The notes under the pieces: model-generated | What the model saw: the letters and a program-made list of their open reading frames with translations, nothing else | Database searches by the model: none | Told to the model about the DNA's origin: nothing | Position numbers and translations under genes: made by a program | DNA from: Streptomyces sp. CB02009 | GTDB taxonomy: Bacteria; Actinomycetota; Actinomycetes; Streptomycetales; Streptomycetaceae | Direction of reading: 5' to 3' | Assembly (NCBI RefSeq): GCF_001905825.1 | Contig: NZ_LIVV01000005.1 | Coordinates: 844,522 to 908,521 of the forward strand | DNA: 64,000 nucleotides | In this document: positions 31,451 to 40,121 of the stretch, one piece after another | How the letters are laid out: each line of letters starts with the position of its first letter | Position numbering within the stretch: the stretch's first letter is position 1

Positions 31451-33259
31451 TTACTTCACGACCGTGATCCGGCCCGTCGCCGGCGGGGCCAGCGGGGCGG
31501 CCGGGGTGGAGTGCGCCGCCAGGTAGGCGGTGAACATGTCCAGGTCGGACGCGCCGACCAGCTTGTTCTTGTGCTCCTTCAGGACGGCGAAGCCGTCACC
31601 GCCACCGGCCAGGAACTCGTTCATCGCGACCCGGTAGGTCTTCGACGGGTCGATCGCCTCGCCGTTCAGCTTCACCGAGGACACCACGATCCGGTCGGCG
31701 CCGGCCTTCGTCATGTCCAGGGTGTAGGTGAGGCCCTTCGAGATCTGGAGGATCTTCGGGGCGGCCTGGTTGGCACCGCTGACCTGCTGCTGGAGCGTGG
31801 TGATGAGCTGGGCGCCGGTCAGGTCGACCGCCGTCATCATGTTGGTGAACGGCTGGACCGTGTAGGCCTCGCCGTAGGTCACCACCCCGTCGCCCTCGGC
31901 GCCGGACGCCTTGTGGACCAGCGGCGCGCGGACACCGCCCGGGTTCATCAGGGCCAGCTGCGCGCCGCCCTTGTCGGCCGGGGTCATGCCCTCGAGCTGC
32001 GCGTCGGCGATCAGGTTGCCCAGCGGCTTCTCGTACGCCGTCGCGTCGAGGGGGTTGTCGATGTCGGCGGAGATGTATCCGACGGGACGGCTCGCGATCG
32101 GCGCCGCCAGCGCGTTCCAGCGGGTGATCAGCCGGGACATGTCCTCGGCCTTCGGCACGTCACGGCTGACGACGTGGTTCGCGGAGGCGACGGCCGTCCG
32201 GACGATGTCCTTCGTACGACGGTCGTAGGTGAGCGTCGTGTCGGTGTAGAGCCGGCCGAAGGAGGCCGCGGAGGTGACCGTGCGCGGCTTGCCCGACGGG
32301 TCCGGGATCGTGCACGCGTAAGCCTGGTGGGTGTGGCCGGTGACCAGGGCGTCGACCTGCGGGCTGACGTTCTTCGCGATGTCCACGATCGGGCCGGAGA
32401 TGCCGTTGCCGGGACCGGGGCTGTCGCAGTCGTAGTTGTACGCGCCCGAGGCCGGCAGGCCGCCCTCGTGGAGCAGGGCGACGATCGACTTCACGCCCTT
32501 GCGCTCCAGCACCTTGGCGTACTTGTTGATCGTCTCGACCTCGTCGCCGAACTTCAGGCCCTTGATGCCCTCGGCGGAGACGATGTTCGCCGTGCCCTCC
32601 AGGGTCACGCCGATGAAGCCGATCTTGACTCCGTTGCGCTCCCAGACGAAGTACGGGTCGAGCAGCGGCTTGCCGCTCTTCTCGTTCGTCACGTTGGCGG
32701 CGAGGTACGGGAAGTCCGCGCCCCGGAACCGCTTGCCCTTCTCGAAGCAGCCGGCGGTCGGGTGACAGCCGCCGTTCTGGATGCGGGCCAGCTCGCGCGC
32801 GCCCTCGTCGAACTCGTGGTTGCCGACCGAGGTGACGTCGAGCTTCAGCTTGTTCAGCGCCTCGATCGTCGGCTCGTCGTGGAAGAGCCCGGAGAGCAGC
32901 GGCGAGGCGCCGATCATGTCGCCCGCGGCGGCGGTGACGGAGTACCGGTTGCCCTCGCGGGCCTGGCGCAGGTGCGTGGCCAGGTACTCGACGCCGCCCA
33001 CGTCGTTGAGGGTCTCGGTCGTGCCGTCTTCCTTGAGGCGGGTGAGCCGGCCCGCCGAGCCGGTCGGCGGCTCCAGGTTGCCGTGCAGGTCGTTGAAGGA
33101 GAGCAGCTGGACGTCGACGTACCGCCCGTGGTTGCCCCCGCCCTTGGTCCCCGAGGCGCCCGCGGGCAGTGCGGCGACGAGTGCGCCGACGGTGGCGAGC
33201 CCCGCGCCGACGGCGAGTATCCGCGCGGCTGTCCTCTTCTTCTTCGGTGTCGCTGCCAT
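31451..33259 (-). CDS. Secreted bifunctional metallophosphatase/5'-nucleotidase
   Basis: 602 residues from the ATG at 33259. A signal peptide (Lys-Lys-Lys-Arg then hydrophobic, ending Pro-Ala-Gly-Ala-Ser) starts the chain. Metal ligands are visible in Phe-Asn-Asp-Leu-His-Gly, Ala-Gly-Asp-Met-Ile, Gly-Asn-His-Glu-Phe, Leu-Leu-His-Glu-Gly and Gly-His-Thr-His-Gln. The C-terminal substrate domain (about 370-590) has Asn-Pro-Gly-Gly-Val-Arg and Gly-Gly-Gly-Asp-Gly-Phe. It would release phosphate from extracellular nucleotides. The homologue in S. coelicolor is PhoP-controlled, but I see no clear PHO box here. It precedes the ppk/pst island. Confidence 0.93.
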   Translation of the reverse strand: MAATPKKKRTAARILAVGAGLATVGALVAALPAGASGTKGGGNHGRYVDVQLLSFNDLHGNLEPPTGSAGRLTRLKEDGTTETLNDVGGVEYLATHLRQAREGNRYSVTAAAGDMIGASPLLSGLFHDEPTIEALNKLKLDVTSVGNHEFDEGARELARIQNGGCHPTAGCFEKGKRFRGADFPYLAANVTNEKSGKPLLDPYFVWERNGVKIGFIGVTLEGTANIVSAEGIKGLKFGDEVETINKYAKVLERKGVKSIVALLHEGGLPASGAYNYDCDSPGPGNGISGPIVDIAKNVSPQVDALVTGHTHQAYACTIPDPSGKPRTVTSAASFGRLYTDTTLTYDRRTKDIVRTAVASANHVVSRDVPKAEDMSRLITRWNALAAPIASRPVGYISADIDNPLDATAYEKPLGNLIADAQLEGMTPADKGGAQLALMNPGGVRAPLVHKASGAEGDGVVTYGEAYTVQPFTNMMTAVDLTGAQLITTLQQQVSGANQAAPKILQISKGLTYTLDMTKAGADRIVVSSVKLNGEAIDPSKTYRVAMNEFLAGGGDGFAVLKEHKNKLVGASDLDMFTAYLAAHSTPAAPLAPPATGRITVVK

Positions 33260-33421
33260 CGCTCCCCTTGTCCCCGCGCCCGTTCCGGTGCGCCTCTCGA
33301 CTGCTGACGTGCCAGCGAAGCCTAGAGTCAACGCGCGTAGCGCAACAGGGGGTAGCGGGTTACGAGACAGTTGCCGTCGCCTTTCCCCGGGGCGGCCGCA
33401 CGTCACCGTAGGCTCGGGTCC

Positions 33422-34348
33422 ATGACTTCCGACGCGGCGCCGGCCCTCGAACCCGGACGGCAGATCCACACCTACGACGAGCTCACGCCCGAGCAGATCC
33501 AGGACGTTCTGGACCTGCTGAAGGCCGCGGACCAGGCCGACGGCGTACACGCCGTCTCCGAACAGGGCCGGCTCTACCTCCGGCACGGCGGCCGCGAGGG
33601 CGTGCGGCACTTCCTCCTCACCGTCGGGCCGCACCTCTACGGCTACGCCCAGCTGGAGGAGACCGACCCCATCGAGGCCCCGGCCGCCGAGCTCGTGGTC
33701 CACCCCGGCCACCGCGGCCGCGGCCACGGCCGGGCGCTCGGCAGCGCCCTGCTGGCCGCCTCGGGCAAGCGGCTGCGCGTCTGGGCGCACGGCGGAAAGT
33801 CCGCCGCCCGCCACCTCGCCCAGGTCCTCGGCCTGACCCTGTTCCGCGAACTGCGCCAGCTCCGCCGCTCCCTGACCCCGCTCGACATCCCGGAGCCGGT
33901 GTTCCCCGAGGGCGTCACCGTCCGCACCTTCGTCCCCGGCCAGGACGACGCGGCCTGGCTGGCCGTCAACTCCGCGGCCTTCGCCCACCACCCGGAGCAG
34001 GGCTCGCTCACCCAGCGGGACCTGGACGACCGGATGGCCGAGCCGTGGTTCGACCCGAAGGGCTTCTTCCTCGCCGAGAAGGACGGCCGGGTCGTCGGCT
34101 TCCACTGGACGAAGACCCACGCCGAGGAGCAGCTCGGCGAGGTGTACGTGGTCGGCATCCTGCCCGACGCGCAGGGCGGCGGCCTCGGCAAGGCGCTCAC
34201 CGCGACCGGGCTGCGGCACCTGGCGGCACAGGCCCTGCCGACGGCGATGCTGTACGTGGACGCGGACAACACGGCGGCGGTGACGGTGTACGAGCGGCTG
34301 GGCTTCGTCACGCACGAGGTGGACCTGATGTACCGCACGGAGTCGTAG
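33422..34348 (+). CDS. mshD: Mycothiol synthase (MshD)
   Basis: 308 residues from the ATG at 33422, the normal MshD length, with two tandem GNAT folds. The C-terminal active domain has the acetyl-CoA loop Val-Val-Gly-Ile-Leu-Pro-Asp-Ala-Gln-Gly-Gly-Gly-Leu-Gly-Lys-Ala. It ends Leu-Tyr-Val-Asp-Ala-Asp-Asn-Thr-Ala-Ala-Val. The N-terminal domain keeps His-Pro-Gly-His-Arg-Gly-Arg-Gly-His-Gly. MshD acetylates Cys-GlcN-Ins, the last step of mycothiol synthesis, in the cytoplasm. This marks the organism as an actinomycete. Confidence 0.95.
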   Translation: MTSDAAPALEPGRQIHTYDELTPEQIQDVLDLLKAADQADGVHAVSEQGRLYLRHGGREGVRHFLLTVGPHLYGYAQLEETDPIEAPAAELVVHPGHRGRGHGRALGSALLAASGKRLRVWAHGGKSAARHLAQVLGLTLFRELRQLRRSLTPLDIPEPVFPEGVTVRTFVPGQDDAAWLAVNSAAFAHHPEQGSLTQRDLDDRMAEPWFDPKGFFLAEKDGRVVGFHWTKTHAEEQLGEVYVVGILPDAQGGGLGKALTATGLRHLAAQALPTAMLYVDADNTAAVTVYERLGFVTHEVDLMYRTES

Positions 34349-34422
34349 CCGCGGAGCGGTAGTTCGCGGGCGCGGAGCCGTACAGCGGTTCACAGAAGCC
34401 GAGTTGTCACACCTGTGACTCA

Positions 34423-34450
34423 GGGGGCGGTTGACACCGCCCCCTTCTTT
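34423..34450 (+). terminator. Rho-independent terminator after mshD
   Basis: GGGGGCGG-TTGACA-CCGCCCCC is a perfect 8-bp stem with a 6-nt loop, followed by TTCTTT, 75 nt past the mshD stop. Just upstream, GTCACA-CC-TGTGAC (34406-34419) forms a further small palindrome. Confidence 0.85.
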
Positions 34451-34492
34451 CCACCACCCTTTCACTACTTGATTAGTGAAAGGGTGGTGGAA
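34449..34492. promoter_or_regulatory. 44-bp inverted repeat at the 5' end of the GntR-ABC operon
   Basis: TTCCACCACCCTTTCACTA (34449-34467) is the exact reverse complement of 34474-34492, with a 6-nt centre CTTGAT. The 19-bp arms end 6 nt before the chosen GntR start at 34499, and the right arm contains the only plausible ribosome-binding sequence (GGTGG). It could be the autoregulatory operator (the inner CACTA-N6-TAGTG resembles YtrA-type operators) and, if transcribed, a hairpin hiding the ribosome site. Confidence 0.8.
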
Positions 34493-34498
34493 GCGATC

Positions 34499-34885
34499 GT
34501 GGTCGAGTACCGCATCGACCGGCGCAGTGGCGTCGCCACCTACCTCCAGATCGTCCAGCAGACGAAACAGGCCCTCCGGATGGGCCTCCTGGAGCCCGGC
34601 GACCGACTGCCCACCGCACGCGAGGTCGTCGAAGCGACGGCCATCAATCCCAACACGGTCCTCAAGGCCTACCGCGAGCTCGAACGCGAAGGCCTCGTCG
34701 AGGCCCGCCGCGGCCTCGGCACCTTCGTCCGCGCCACGCTCGGCACCGGCCCGGCCGACTCACCCCTGCGCGGCGAACTCGCCGACTGGGCCCGCCGCGC
34801 ACGCACCGCGGGCCTGGACCGCGAGGACGTGGCCGCGCTCTTCACATCCGTACTGAAGGAACACTTCGAGGGGGACGACGCATGA
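34499..34885 (+). CDS. GntR-family regulator, YtrA subfamily
   Basis: 128 residues from the GTG at 34499 (Val-Glu-Tyr-Arg-Ile-Asp-Arg-Arg-Ser-Gly); in-frame GTGs at 34484 and 34487 lie within the inverted repeat. The winged HTH (about 10-78) shows Leu-Pro-Thr-Ala-Arg-Glu-Val-Val-Glu-Ala-Thr-Ala-Ile-Asn-Pro-Asn-Thr-Val. It is followed only by a short helical tail, which defines the YtrA group. Such regulators repress their own operon together with the ABC genes that follow, here starting with an ATGA overlap. Confidence 0.92.
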   Translation: MVEYRIDRRSGVATYLQIVQQTKQALRMGLLEPGDRLPTAREVVEATAINPNTVLKAYRELEREGLVEARRGLGTFVRATLGTGPADSPLRGELADWARRARTAGLDREDVAALFTSVLKEHFEGDDA

Positions 34886-35724
34886 CACGAGACGCCATCG
34901 CGCTGGAGGCCGATCTCCTGGGCAAGAGATACGGGGGCGGAACCCGCGGCTGGGCCCTGCGGGAGTGCGCCTTCGCCCTCCCCACCGGCCGGGTCTGCGC
35001 CCTCGTCGGCCCCAACGGCGCCGGCAAGTCGACCCTCCTGGCCCTCGCCGCCGGGCTCCTGCGCCCCACCGAGGGCAGCATCAAGGCCCCGGCCCGCGAA
35101 CACCTCGCCTACGTCGCCCAGGACAAGCCGCTCCACCCCCGGCTCACCGTCGCCGACACCCTGCGCATGGGCCGCGAGCTCAACCCGGACCGCTGGGACG
35201 ACGCCGCCGCCCGGCGCGCCCTCGCCGACACGCTCGACCCCAAGGCCGTCGTACGGACCCTCTCCGGCGGCCAGCGCACCCGCGTCGCCCTCGCCCTCGC
35301 CCTCGGCAAGCGCCCCGAACTCCTGCTCCTCGACGAGCCGATGGCCGACCTTGACCCGCTCGCGCGACACCAGCTCATGGGCCTGCTCATGGCCGACGCC
35401 GCCGAACGCGGCACCACCGTCCTCATGTCGTCCCACATCCTCACCGAGCTGGAGGGCGCCTGCGACCACCTCCTGCTGCTGCACGGCGGCCGGATCCGCC
35501 TCGACGGACCCGTCGACGAACTCCTCTCCGCCCACACCCTGCTCACCGGCCCGGTCGCCGACCTGGCCCCGCACACGGTCGTCGAGTCCCGCACGACGGG
35601 CCGTCAACTCACCGCCCTGATCCGCCCCGAGGGCCCCCTCGAAGGCCCCTGGGAGACCCGGGACCCCTCCCTGGAGGACCTCCTCCTCGCCCACCTCCGC
35701 ACCACCGAAGGAGCCCCGGCATGA
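34882..35724 (+). CDS. ABC transporter ATP-binding protein (YtrB-like)
   Basis: 280 residues. Walker A is Gly-Pro-Asn-Gly-Ala-Gly-Lys-Ser-Thr (near 44-52), the signature Leu-Ser-Gly-Gly-Gln-Arg-Thr, and Walker B Leu-Leu-Leu-Leu-Asp-Glu-Pro. The H-loop is Ser-Ser-His-Ile. It overlaps both neighbours by ATGA. In YtrA-type operons this ATPase pairs with a membrane protein to respond to cell-wall antibiotics. The substrate here is not known. Confidence 0.92.
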   Translation: MTRDAIALEADLLGKRYGGGTRGWALRECAFALPTGRVCALVGPNGAGKSTLLALAAGLLRPTEGSIKAPAREHLAYVAQDKPLHPRLTVADTLRMGRELNPDRWDDAAARRALADTLDPKAVVRTLSGGQRTRVALALALGKRPELLLLDEPMADLDPLARHQLMGLLMADAAERGTTVLMSSHILTELEGACDHLLLLHGGRIRLDGPVDELLSAHTLLTGPVADLAPHTVVESRTTGRQLTALIRPEGPLEGPWETRDPSLEDLLLAHLRTTEGAPA

Positions 35725-36656
35725 GCACCCTCGCCCTGAAGGGCCCCTACTGGGTGACGGCCCGCCAGTACCGGCGCACCCTCTGGCTGGTGGGGGCCGC
35801 GGTGGCCGCGTCCCTCGCGGTGATCGGCGCCCTGCGGATCTGGGAAGCCCAGGACCGCGCCTCGGGCTCGTTCCCGTACGAGCACCGCCTCGGCTACGAC
35901 ATGCTGCGGGGCGCCATGGAGCAGCTCTCCCACGGCATGATCGCGCTGCCGCTGCTCGTCGGCGCGTTCGTCGCCGGCCCGCTGATCGCCCGCGAGCTGG
36001 AGTCGGGCACGTACAAGCTCTCGCTCACCCAGTCGATCAGCCCGACGGCCTGGCTGCGCTCCAAGCTCGCCACGGCCACCGTCGTCGCCGTCGGCGCCAC
36101 GCTCGCCCTGCTCGCGGTCTACCGGCTCGGCTGGACGCGGGTCTCGGACTCCTGGGGCTTCCACTGGGCGGACCTCGGCCCGTACGAGGCGACCGGCGTC
36201 GTGCTCGTCGGGTACGTCCTGTTCGCCGTCGCCGTCGGCGCCCTCGTCGGCCAGCTGATCCACCGCACGGTGGTCGCCATGGCCGTGACCGGCGGGATCG
36301 TCGGGCTGGCCATGCTCGCCCTCGGCGCCTTCCGCTGGGACTTCCTGTCGGTGGAGACGATCACCGGCCCCGCGAAGGAGAACACCTCCCTGCTCAACAC
36401 GCCCGGCGACGGGATGTTCGTGGACCAAGGACTGCTCGGCGCCACCGGCGAGCGGCTGTCCGGCTGGTTCTGCACCCCCGACTCCCCTCCGGGCGCCGCC
36501 TGCCGCCCCGACGAGCAGGTCACCGCCCAGTACCTCGACTACCACCCCGGGTCACACTTCTGGCCCACACAACTCATCGAGAGCGGCATCCTCCTCGCCC
36601 TCGCCGCCCTCGCGCTCTACGCCGCCTTCCGCGTCCTGCGCACCCGGCACCCGTAA
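35721..36656 (+). CDS. ABC-2 type permease of the GntR operon
   Basis: 311 residues with about six membrane helices (near 20-42, 72-92, 112-132, 150-175, 180-205 and 285-305). The segment Arg-Glu-Leu-Glu-Ser-Gly-Thr-Tyr-Lys-Leu-Ser-Leu-Thr-Gln-Ser-Ile-Ser matches the coupling region of ABC-2 permeases. An extracytoplasmic loop between the last two helices (about 210-280) carries two Cys (Trp-Phe-Cys and Ala-Ala-Cys). It forms the exporter with the preceding ATPase. Confidence 0.9.
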   Translation: MSTLALKGPYWVTARQYRRTLWLVGAAVAASLAVIGALRIWEAQDRASGSFPYEHRLGYDMLRGAMEQLSHGMIALPLLVGAFVAGPLIARELESGTYKLSLTQSISPTAWLRSKLATATVVAVGATLALLAVYRLGWTRVSDSWGFHWADLGPYEATGVVLVGYVLFAVAVGALVGQLIHRTVVAMAVTGGIVGLAMLALGAFRWDFLSVETITGPAKENTSLLNTPGDGMFVDQGLLGATGERLSGWFCTPDSPPGAACRPDEQVTAQYLDYHPGSHFWPTQLIESGILLALAALALYAAFRVLRTRHP

Positions 36657-36692
36657 GGCCGCACCGACACCCGTAAAACATTCAAACGATCA

Positions 36693-36720
36693 GGGGCGGG
36701 CCCGCACACGGCCCCGCCCC
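36693..36720 (+). terminator. Hairpin after the GntR-ABC operon
   Basis: GGGGCGGGCC and GGCCCCGCCCC pair with a single bulged base around a 6-nt loop, 36 nt past the permease stop. The rest of the gap to ppk (36721-36895) shows no gene; it should hold the ppk promoter, but I could not place a clear PHO box. Confidence 0.65.
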
Positions 36721-36895
36721 CGATTCCCGTACGACATGTCGTCGTTACCGGCCATTCAGACGCGCTTGCGACGCTCACGCAATGAAGCGCTCCGTGACCC
36801 CGCCCGGCAGGGCGGCCCTCCCCAAGGGGAGACTTCCCTCCCCCACGGCCCGCTCCGACGCGCCCGACCACCCCTTCGCGCGGAAGAATGGGGCC

Positions 36896-39151
36896 ATGAG
36901 CCAGCAGCCCGCCGAGGTCCCGGTCCAGTCCTCCGCCACGCCGTCCGTCCCGTCGTCCGCTCCGTCACCCGCCGACTCCATAGCCGCGCGCCGCGCGACG
37001 GTGGTCAACGGCGCCGTCGTGACCGACATCGAGGCGGACCTCGACTCCGACCCGGACACCTACGAGGACGACGGCGCGCTCGGCGACGAGCTGCCGCAGG
37101 GGCGCTTCCTCGACCGGGAACGCAGCTGGCTCGCCTTCAACGAGCGCGTCCTCGAACTGGCCGAGGACCCCACCACCCCGCTCCTCGAACGGGCGAACTT
37201 CCTCGCGATCTTCGCGTCGAACCTCGACGAGTTCTTCATGGTCCGGGTCGCCGGCCTCAAGCGCCGCATCGCCACCGGCGTCGCCACCCGCTCGGCCTCC
37301 GGCCTCCAGCCCCGCGAGGTCCTGGACCAGATCTGGACGCGCTCGCGCGAGCTCATGGCCCGGCACGCCGCCTGCTTCCAGCAGGACGTCGCCCCGGCCC
37401 TGGCCGACGAGGGCATCCACCTGATCCGCTGGCCCGAGCTCACGGAGAAGGAGCAGGCGCGCCTCTTCACCCTGTTCCGGCAGCAGATCTTCCCGGTCCT
37501 CACCCCGCTGGCCGTGGACCCCGCCCACCCCTTCCCGTACATCTCGGGGCTCTCGCTCAACCTCGCCGTCGTCGTACGCAACCCGGTCAGCGGCCACCGG
37601 CACTTCGCCCGCGTGAAGGTGCCGCCGCTGCTCTCCCGCTTCCTGGAGGCCTCCCCCCAGCGCTACGTGCCCCTCGAGGACGTCATCGCGGCACACCTGG
37701 AGGAGCTCTTCCCCGGCATGGAGGTGCTCGCGCACCACATGTTCCGGGTCACCAGGAACGAGGACCTGGAGGTCGAGGAGGACGACGCCGAGAACCTGCT
37801 CCAGGCCCTGGAGAAGGAGCTCATGCGGCGCCGCTTCGGCCCGCCGGTCCGCCTCGAGGTCGAGGAGTCCATCGACCCCTACGTCCTCGACCTCCTCGTC
37901 CGCGAGCTGAAGGTCTCCGACGCCGAGGTCTATCCGCTGCCCGGCCCGCTCGACCTCACCGGCCTCTTCGGCATCTCCGGGCAGGACCGGCCGGAACTCA
38001 AGTACCCCAAGTTCGTGGCCGGCACCCACCGCGACCTCGCCGAGGTCGAGTCCGCGTCCGCGCCGGACATCTTCGCGGCCCTCCGTGAACGCGACGTCCT
38101 CCTCCACCACCCGTACGACTCCTTCTCCACCTCCGTACAGGCCTTCCTGGAGCAGGCGGCGGCCGACCCCGACGTCCTCGCGATCAAGCAGACGCTGTAC
38201 CGGACCTCCGGCGACTCGCCGATAGTCGACGCCCTCATCGACGCCGCCGAGTCCGGCAAGCAGGTCCTCGTCCTCGTCGAGATCAAGGCCCGCTTCGACG
38301 AGCAGGCCAACATCAAGTGGGCCCGCAAACTGGAGGAGGCCGGCTGCCACGTCGTGTACGGCCTCGTCGGCCTCAAGACCCACTGCAAGCTGTCGCTCGT
38401 CGTACGGCAGGAGGGCGAGCTGCTGCGCCGCTACTCCCACGTCGGCACCGGCAACTACCACCCGAAGACGGCCCGCCTCTACGAGGACCTGGGCCTGCTG
38501 ACCGCCGACCCCCAGGTCGGCGCGGACCTCTCGGACCTGTTCAACCGGCTCTCCGGCTACTCCCGCCGCGAGACGTACCGCCGGCTGCTCACGGCCCCGA
38601 AGTCGCTGCGCGACGGACTCGTCTCCCGGATCACCAAGGAGATCGCCCACCACCGCGCCGGCCGGCCCGCGTACGTCCGGATCAAGGTCAACTCGATGGT
38701 CGACGAGGCCGTCATCGACGCCTGCTACCAGGCCTCGCGGGCCGGCGTCCCGGTCGACATCTGGGTCCGCGGCATCTGCGCCGTACGCCCCGGGGTCACC
38801 GGCCTCTCGGAGAACATCCGGGTCCGCTCGGTCCTCGGCCGCTTCCTGGAGCACTCCCGGATCTTCGCCTTCGGCAACGGCGGCGAACCCGAGGTGTGGT
38901 TCGGCAGCGCCGACATGATGCACCGCAACCTGGACCGCCGGATCGAGGCCCTCGTACGGGTCTCCGACCCGGCGCACCGGGCAGCACTCACCCGGCTCCT
39001 GGAGACCGGGATGTCCGACACCACCTCCTCCTGGCACCTCGGCCCCGACGGGAACTGGACGCGGCACGCGACCGACCCCGAGGGCCGACCGCTCCGGCAC
39101 GTCCAGGAGATGCTCATCGACGCGCGGAGGCGCCGGCGTGCACAACCCTGA
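36896..39151 (+). CDS. ppk: Polyphosphate kinase (PPK1)
   Basis: 751 residues from the ATG at 36896; the frame is open further upstream, but the PPK homology starts later and this ATG follows GGAAG. A Ser/Pro-rich N-terminal tail of about 70 residues is followed by the N, H, C1 and C2 domains. Hallmarks are Arg-Glu-Arg...Ser-Trp-Leu-Ala-Phe-Asn-Glu-Arg-Val-Leu, Asn-Leu-Asp-Glu-Phe-Phe-Met-Val-Arg, His-Pro-Tyr-Asp-Ser-Phe and the phospho-His region Ser-His-Val-Gly-Thr-Gly-Asn-Tyr-His. PPK1 reversibly makes polyphosphate from ATP. In Streptomyces it is phosphate-regulated and its loss raises antibiotic production. It overlaps the CHAD gene by 14 nt. Confidence 0.96.
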   Translation: MSQQPAEVPVQSSATPSVPSSAPSPADSIAARRATVVNGAVVTDIEADLDSDPDTYEDDGALGDELPQGRFLDRERSWLAFNERVLELAEDPTTPLLERANFLAIFASNLDEFFMVRVAGLKRRIATGVATRSASGLQPREVLDQIWTRSRELMARHAACFQQDVAPALADEGIHLIRWPELTEKEQARLFTLFRQQIFPVLTPLAVDPAHPFPYISGLSLNLAVVVRNPVSGHRHFARVKVPPLLSRFLEASPQRYVPLEDVIAAHLEELFPGMEVLAHHMFRVTRNEDLEVEEDDAENLLQALEKELMRRRFGPPVRLEVEESIDPYVLDLLVRELKVSDAEVYPLPGPLDLTGLFGISGQDRPELKYPKFVAGTHRDLAEVESASAPDIFAALRERDVLLHHPYDSFSTSVQAFLEQAAADPDVLAIKQTLYRTSGDSPIVDALIDAAESGKQVLVLVEIKARFDEQANIKWARKLEEAGCHVVYGLVGLKTHCKLSLVVRQEGELLRRYSHVGTGNYHPKTARLYEDLGLLTADPQVGADLSDLFNRLSGYSRRETYRRLLTAPKSLRDGLVSRITKEIAHHRAGRPAYVRIKVNSMVDEAVIDACYQASRAGVPVDIWVRGICAVRPGVTGLSENIRVRSVLGRFLEHSRIFAFGNGGEPEVWFGSADMMHRNLDRRIEALVRVSDPAHRAALTRLLETGMSDTTSSWHLGPDGNWTRHATDPEGRPLRHVQEMLIDARRRRRAQP

Positions 39152-40121
39152 CCAGTCGCAGGACGTCTCGGCGGGCGAGGTCCTGGCCCCCTACCTGCAC
39201 GCCCGGGCCGCGGACTTCCTCCGCGGGCTCCGGCTCCACGGCGAGAGCGGCTCGGCCACGGCCGGATCGGAGGAGGCGGCCCGCACCCTGCGCGGCGCCG
39301 CCCGTCGCATCAGCGGCACCCTCCACACCTTCAGGCCGCTGCTCGACACCGGCTGGGCGGACCAGCTGCGGACCGAGCTCGCCTGGCTCTCGGGCACCCT
39401 CGCCCTGGAGCACGCCTGCACCTCTCGGCTGATCCGCCTGGTGGACGCGCTGTCCCGGCTGTCGAGCGGCAGCGGCCCCGTCCCCGCCGCCCGCGGCAGC
39501 GAGGCGGCCGGCCTCACCGTCGGGGCCGCCCGCGCGGGCGCCCTCCTCGAACGGCAGCTGACCCTCGCCCGCACGCGCGCCCACTCGGCGTCGCTCCAGG
39601 CACTGGGCTCGGCCCGGTTCCACGCGGTCGCCGACGCCGTCGCGCTCCTCGCCTCCGAGGTCCCCCTCGGCCCCTCGGGCGGCGCCCCCGCCGCCGAGGT
39701 CCTGGACGGCCCCGCCGAGGTCGCCGAGCGGCGCCTCCTGGACGCCGTCGCCGCCCTCCCCCTGACCCGGGCCGCCCACCCGTACAACGCCGACGCCCTG
39801 GCCCTCGCCACCGGAGAGACCCAGGACGCCCCCTGGCACCAGACACGGCTCCTGCTCCGGCTGCACCGCTACGCCACCGAGGCCCTGCACACCGCGGGCG
39901 AACCCGACGCCGTCCTCTTCGAGGCCGCCCGCGCCCTCGACCGGCACAGGGACGCCGCCGAAGCCGCCTCGGCCGCCGCCGCGGCGGCCCGCACCCCCCG
40001 GATCGCCCCCGCGACCGCGTACGCCCTGGGCGTCCTCCACGCCGACCAGCGCCACGAGGTCGAAGCCTCCCGCTTCGCCTTCCAACGCGCCTGGCGGAGA
40101 ACGACGGCGCCCGTTCCATGA
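39138..40121 (+). CDS. CHAD-domain protein, polyphosphate-associated
   Basis: 327 residues from a GTG at 39138 inside the ppk end. All-helical with conserved basic residues, as in CHAD domains: Tyr-Leu-His-Ala-Arg-Ala-Ala-Asp-Phe-Leu-Arg-Gly at the N-terminus, Ala-Ala-Arg-Arg-Ile-Ser-Gly-Thr-Leu-His-Thr-Phe-Arg-Pro-Leu and Leu-Leu-Leu-Arg-Leu-His-Arg-Tyr-Ala-Thr-Glu. CHAD proteins bind polyphosphate. The tight overlap with ppk supports a role in handling or localising the polymer. Confidence 0.9.
   Translation: MHNPDQSQDVSAGEVLAPYLHARAADFLRGLRLHGESGSATAGSEEAARTLRGAARRISGTLHTFRPLLDTGWADQLRTELAWLSGTLALEHACTSRLIRLVDALSRLSSGSGPVPAARGSEAAGLTVGAARAGALLERQLTLARTRAHSASLQALGSARFHAVADAVALLASEVPLGPSGGAPAAEVLDGPAEVAERRLLDAVAALPLTRAAHPYNADALALATGETQDAPWHQTRLLLRLHRYATEALHTAGEPDAVLFEAARALDRHRDAAEAASAAAAAARTPRIAPATAYALGVLHADQRHEVEASRFAFQRAWRRTTAPVP

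Noticed and set aside
33260..33421. PHO box between the nucleotidase gene and mshD
   Set aside because: No tandem GTTCAC-type units on either strand could be found.
34431..34436. TTGACA as a -35 box for the GntR operon
   Set aside because: It forms the loop of the mshD terminator, and no -10 sequence lies 16-18 bp downstream.
36965..39145. A 726-codon open frame antisense to ppk
   Set aside because: Mirror frame of a certain gene; composition Gly/Val/Asp/Glu-rich without any motif.
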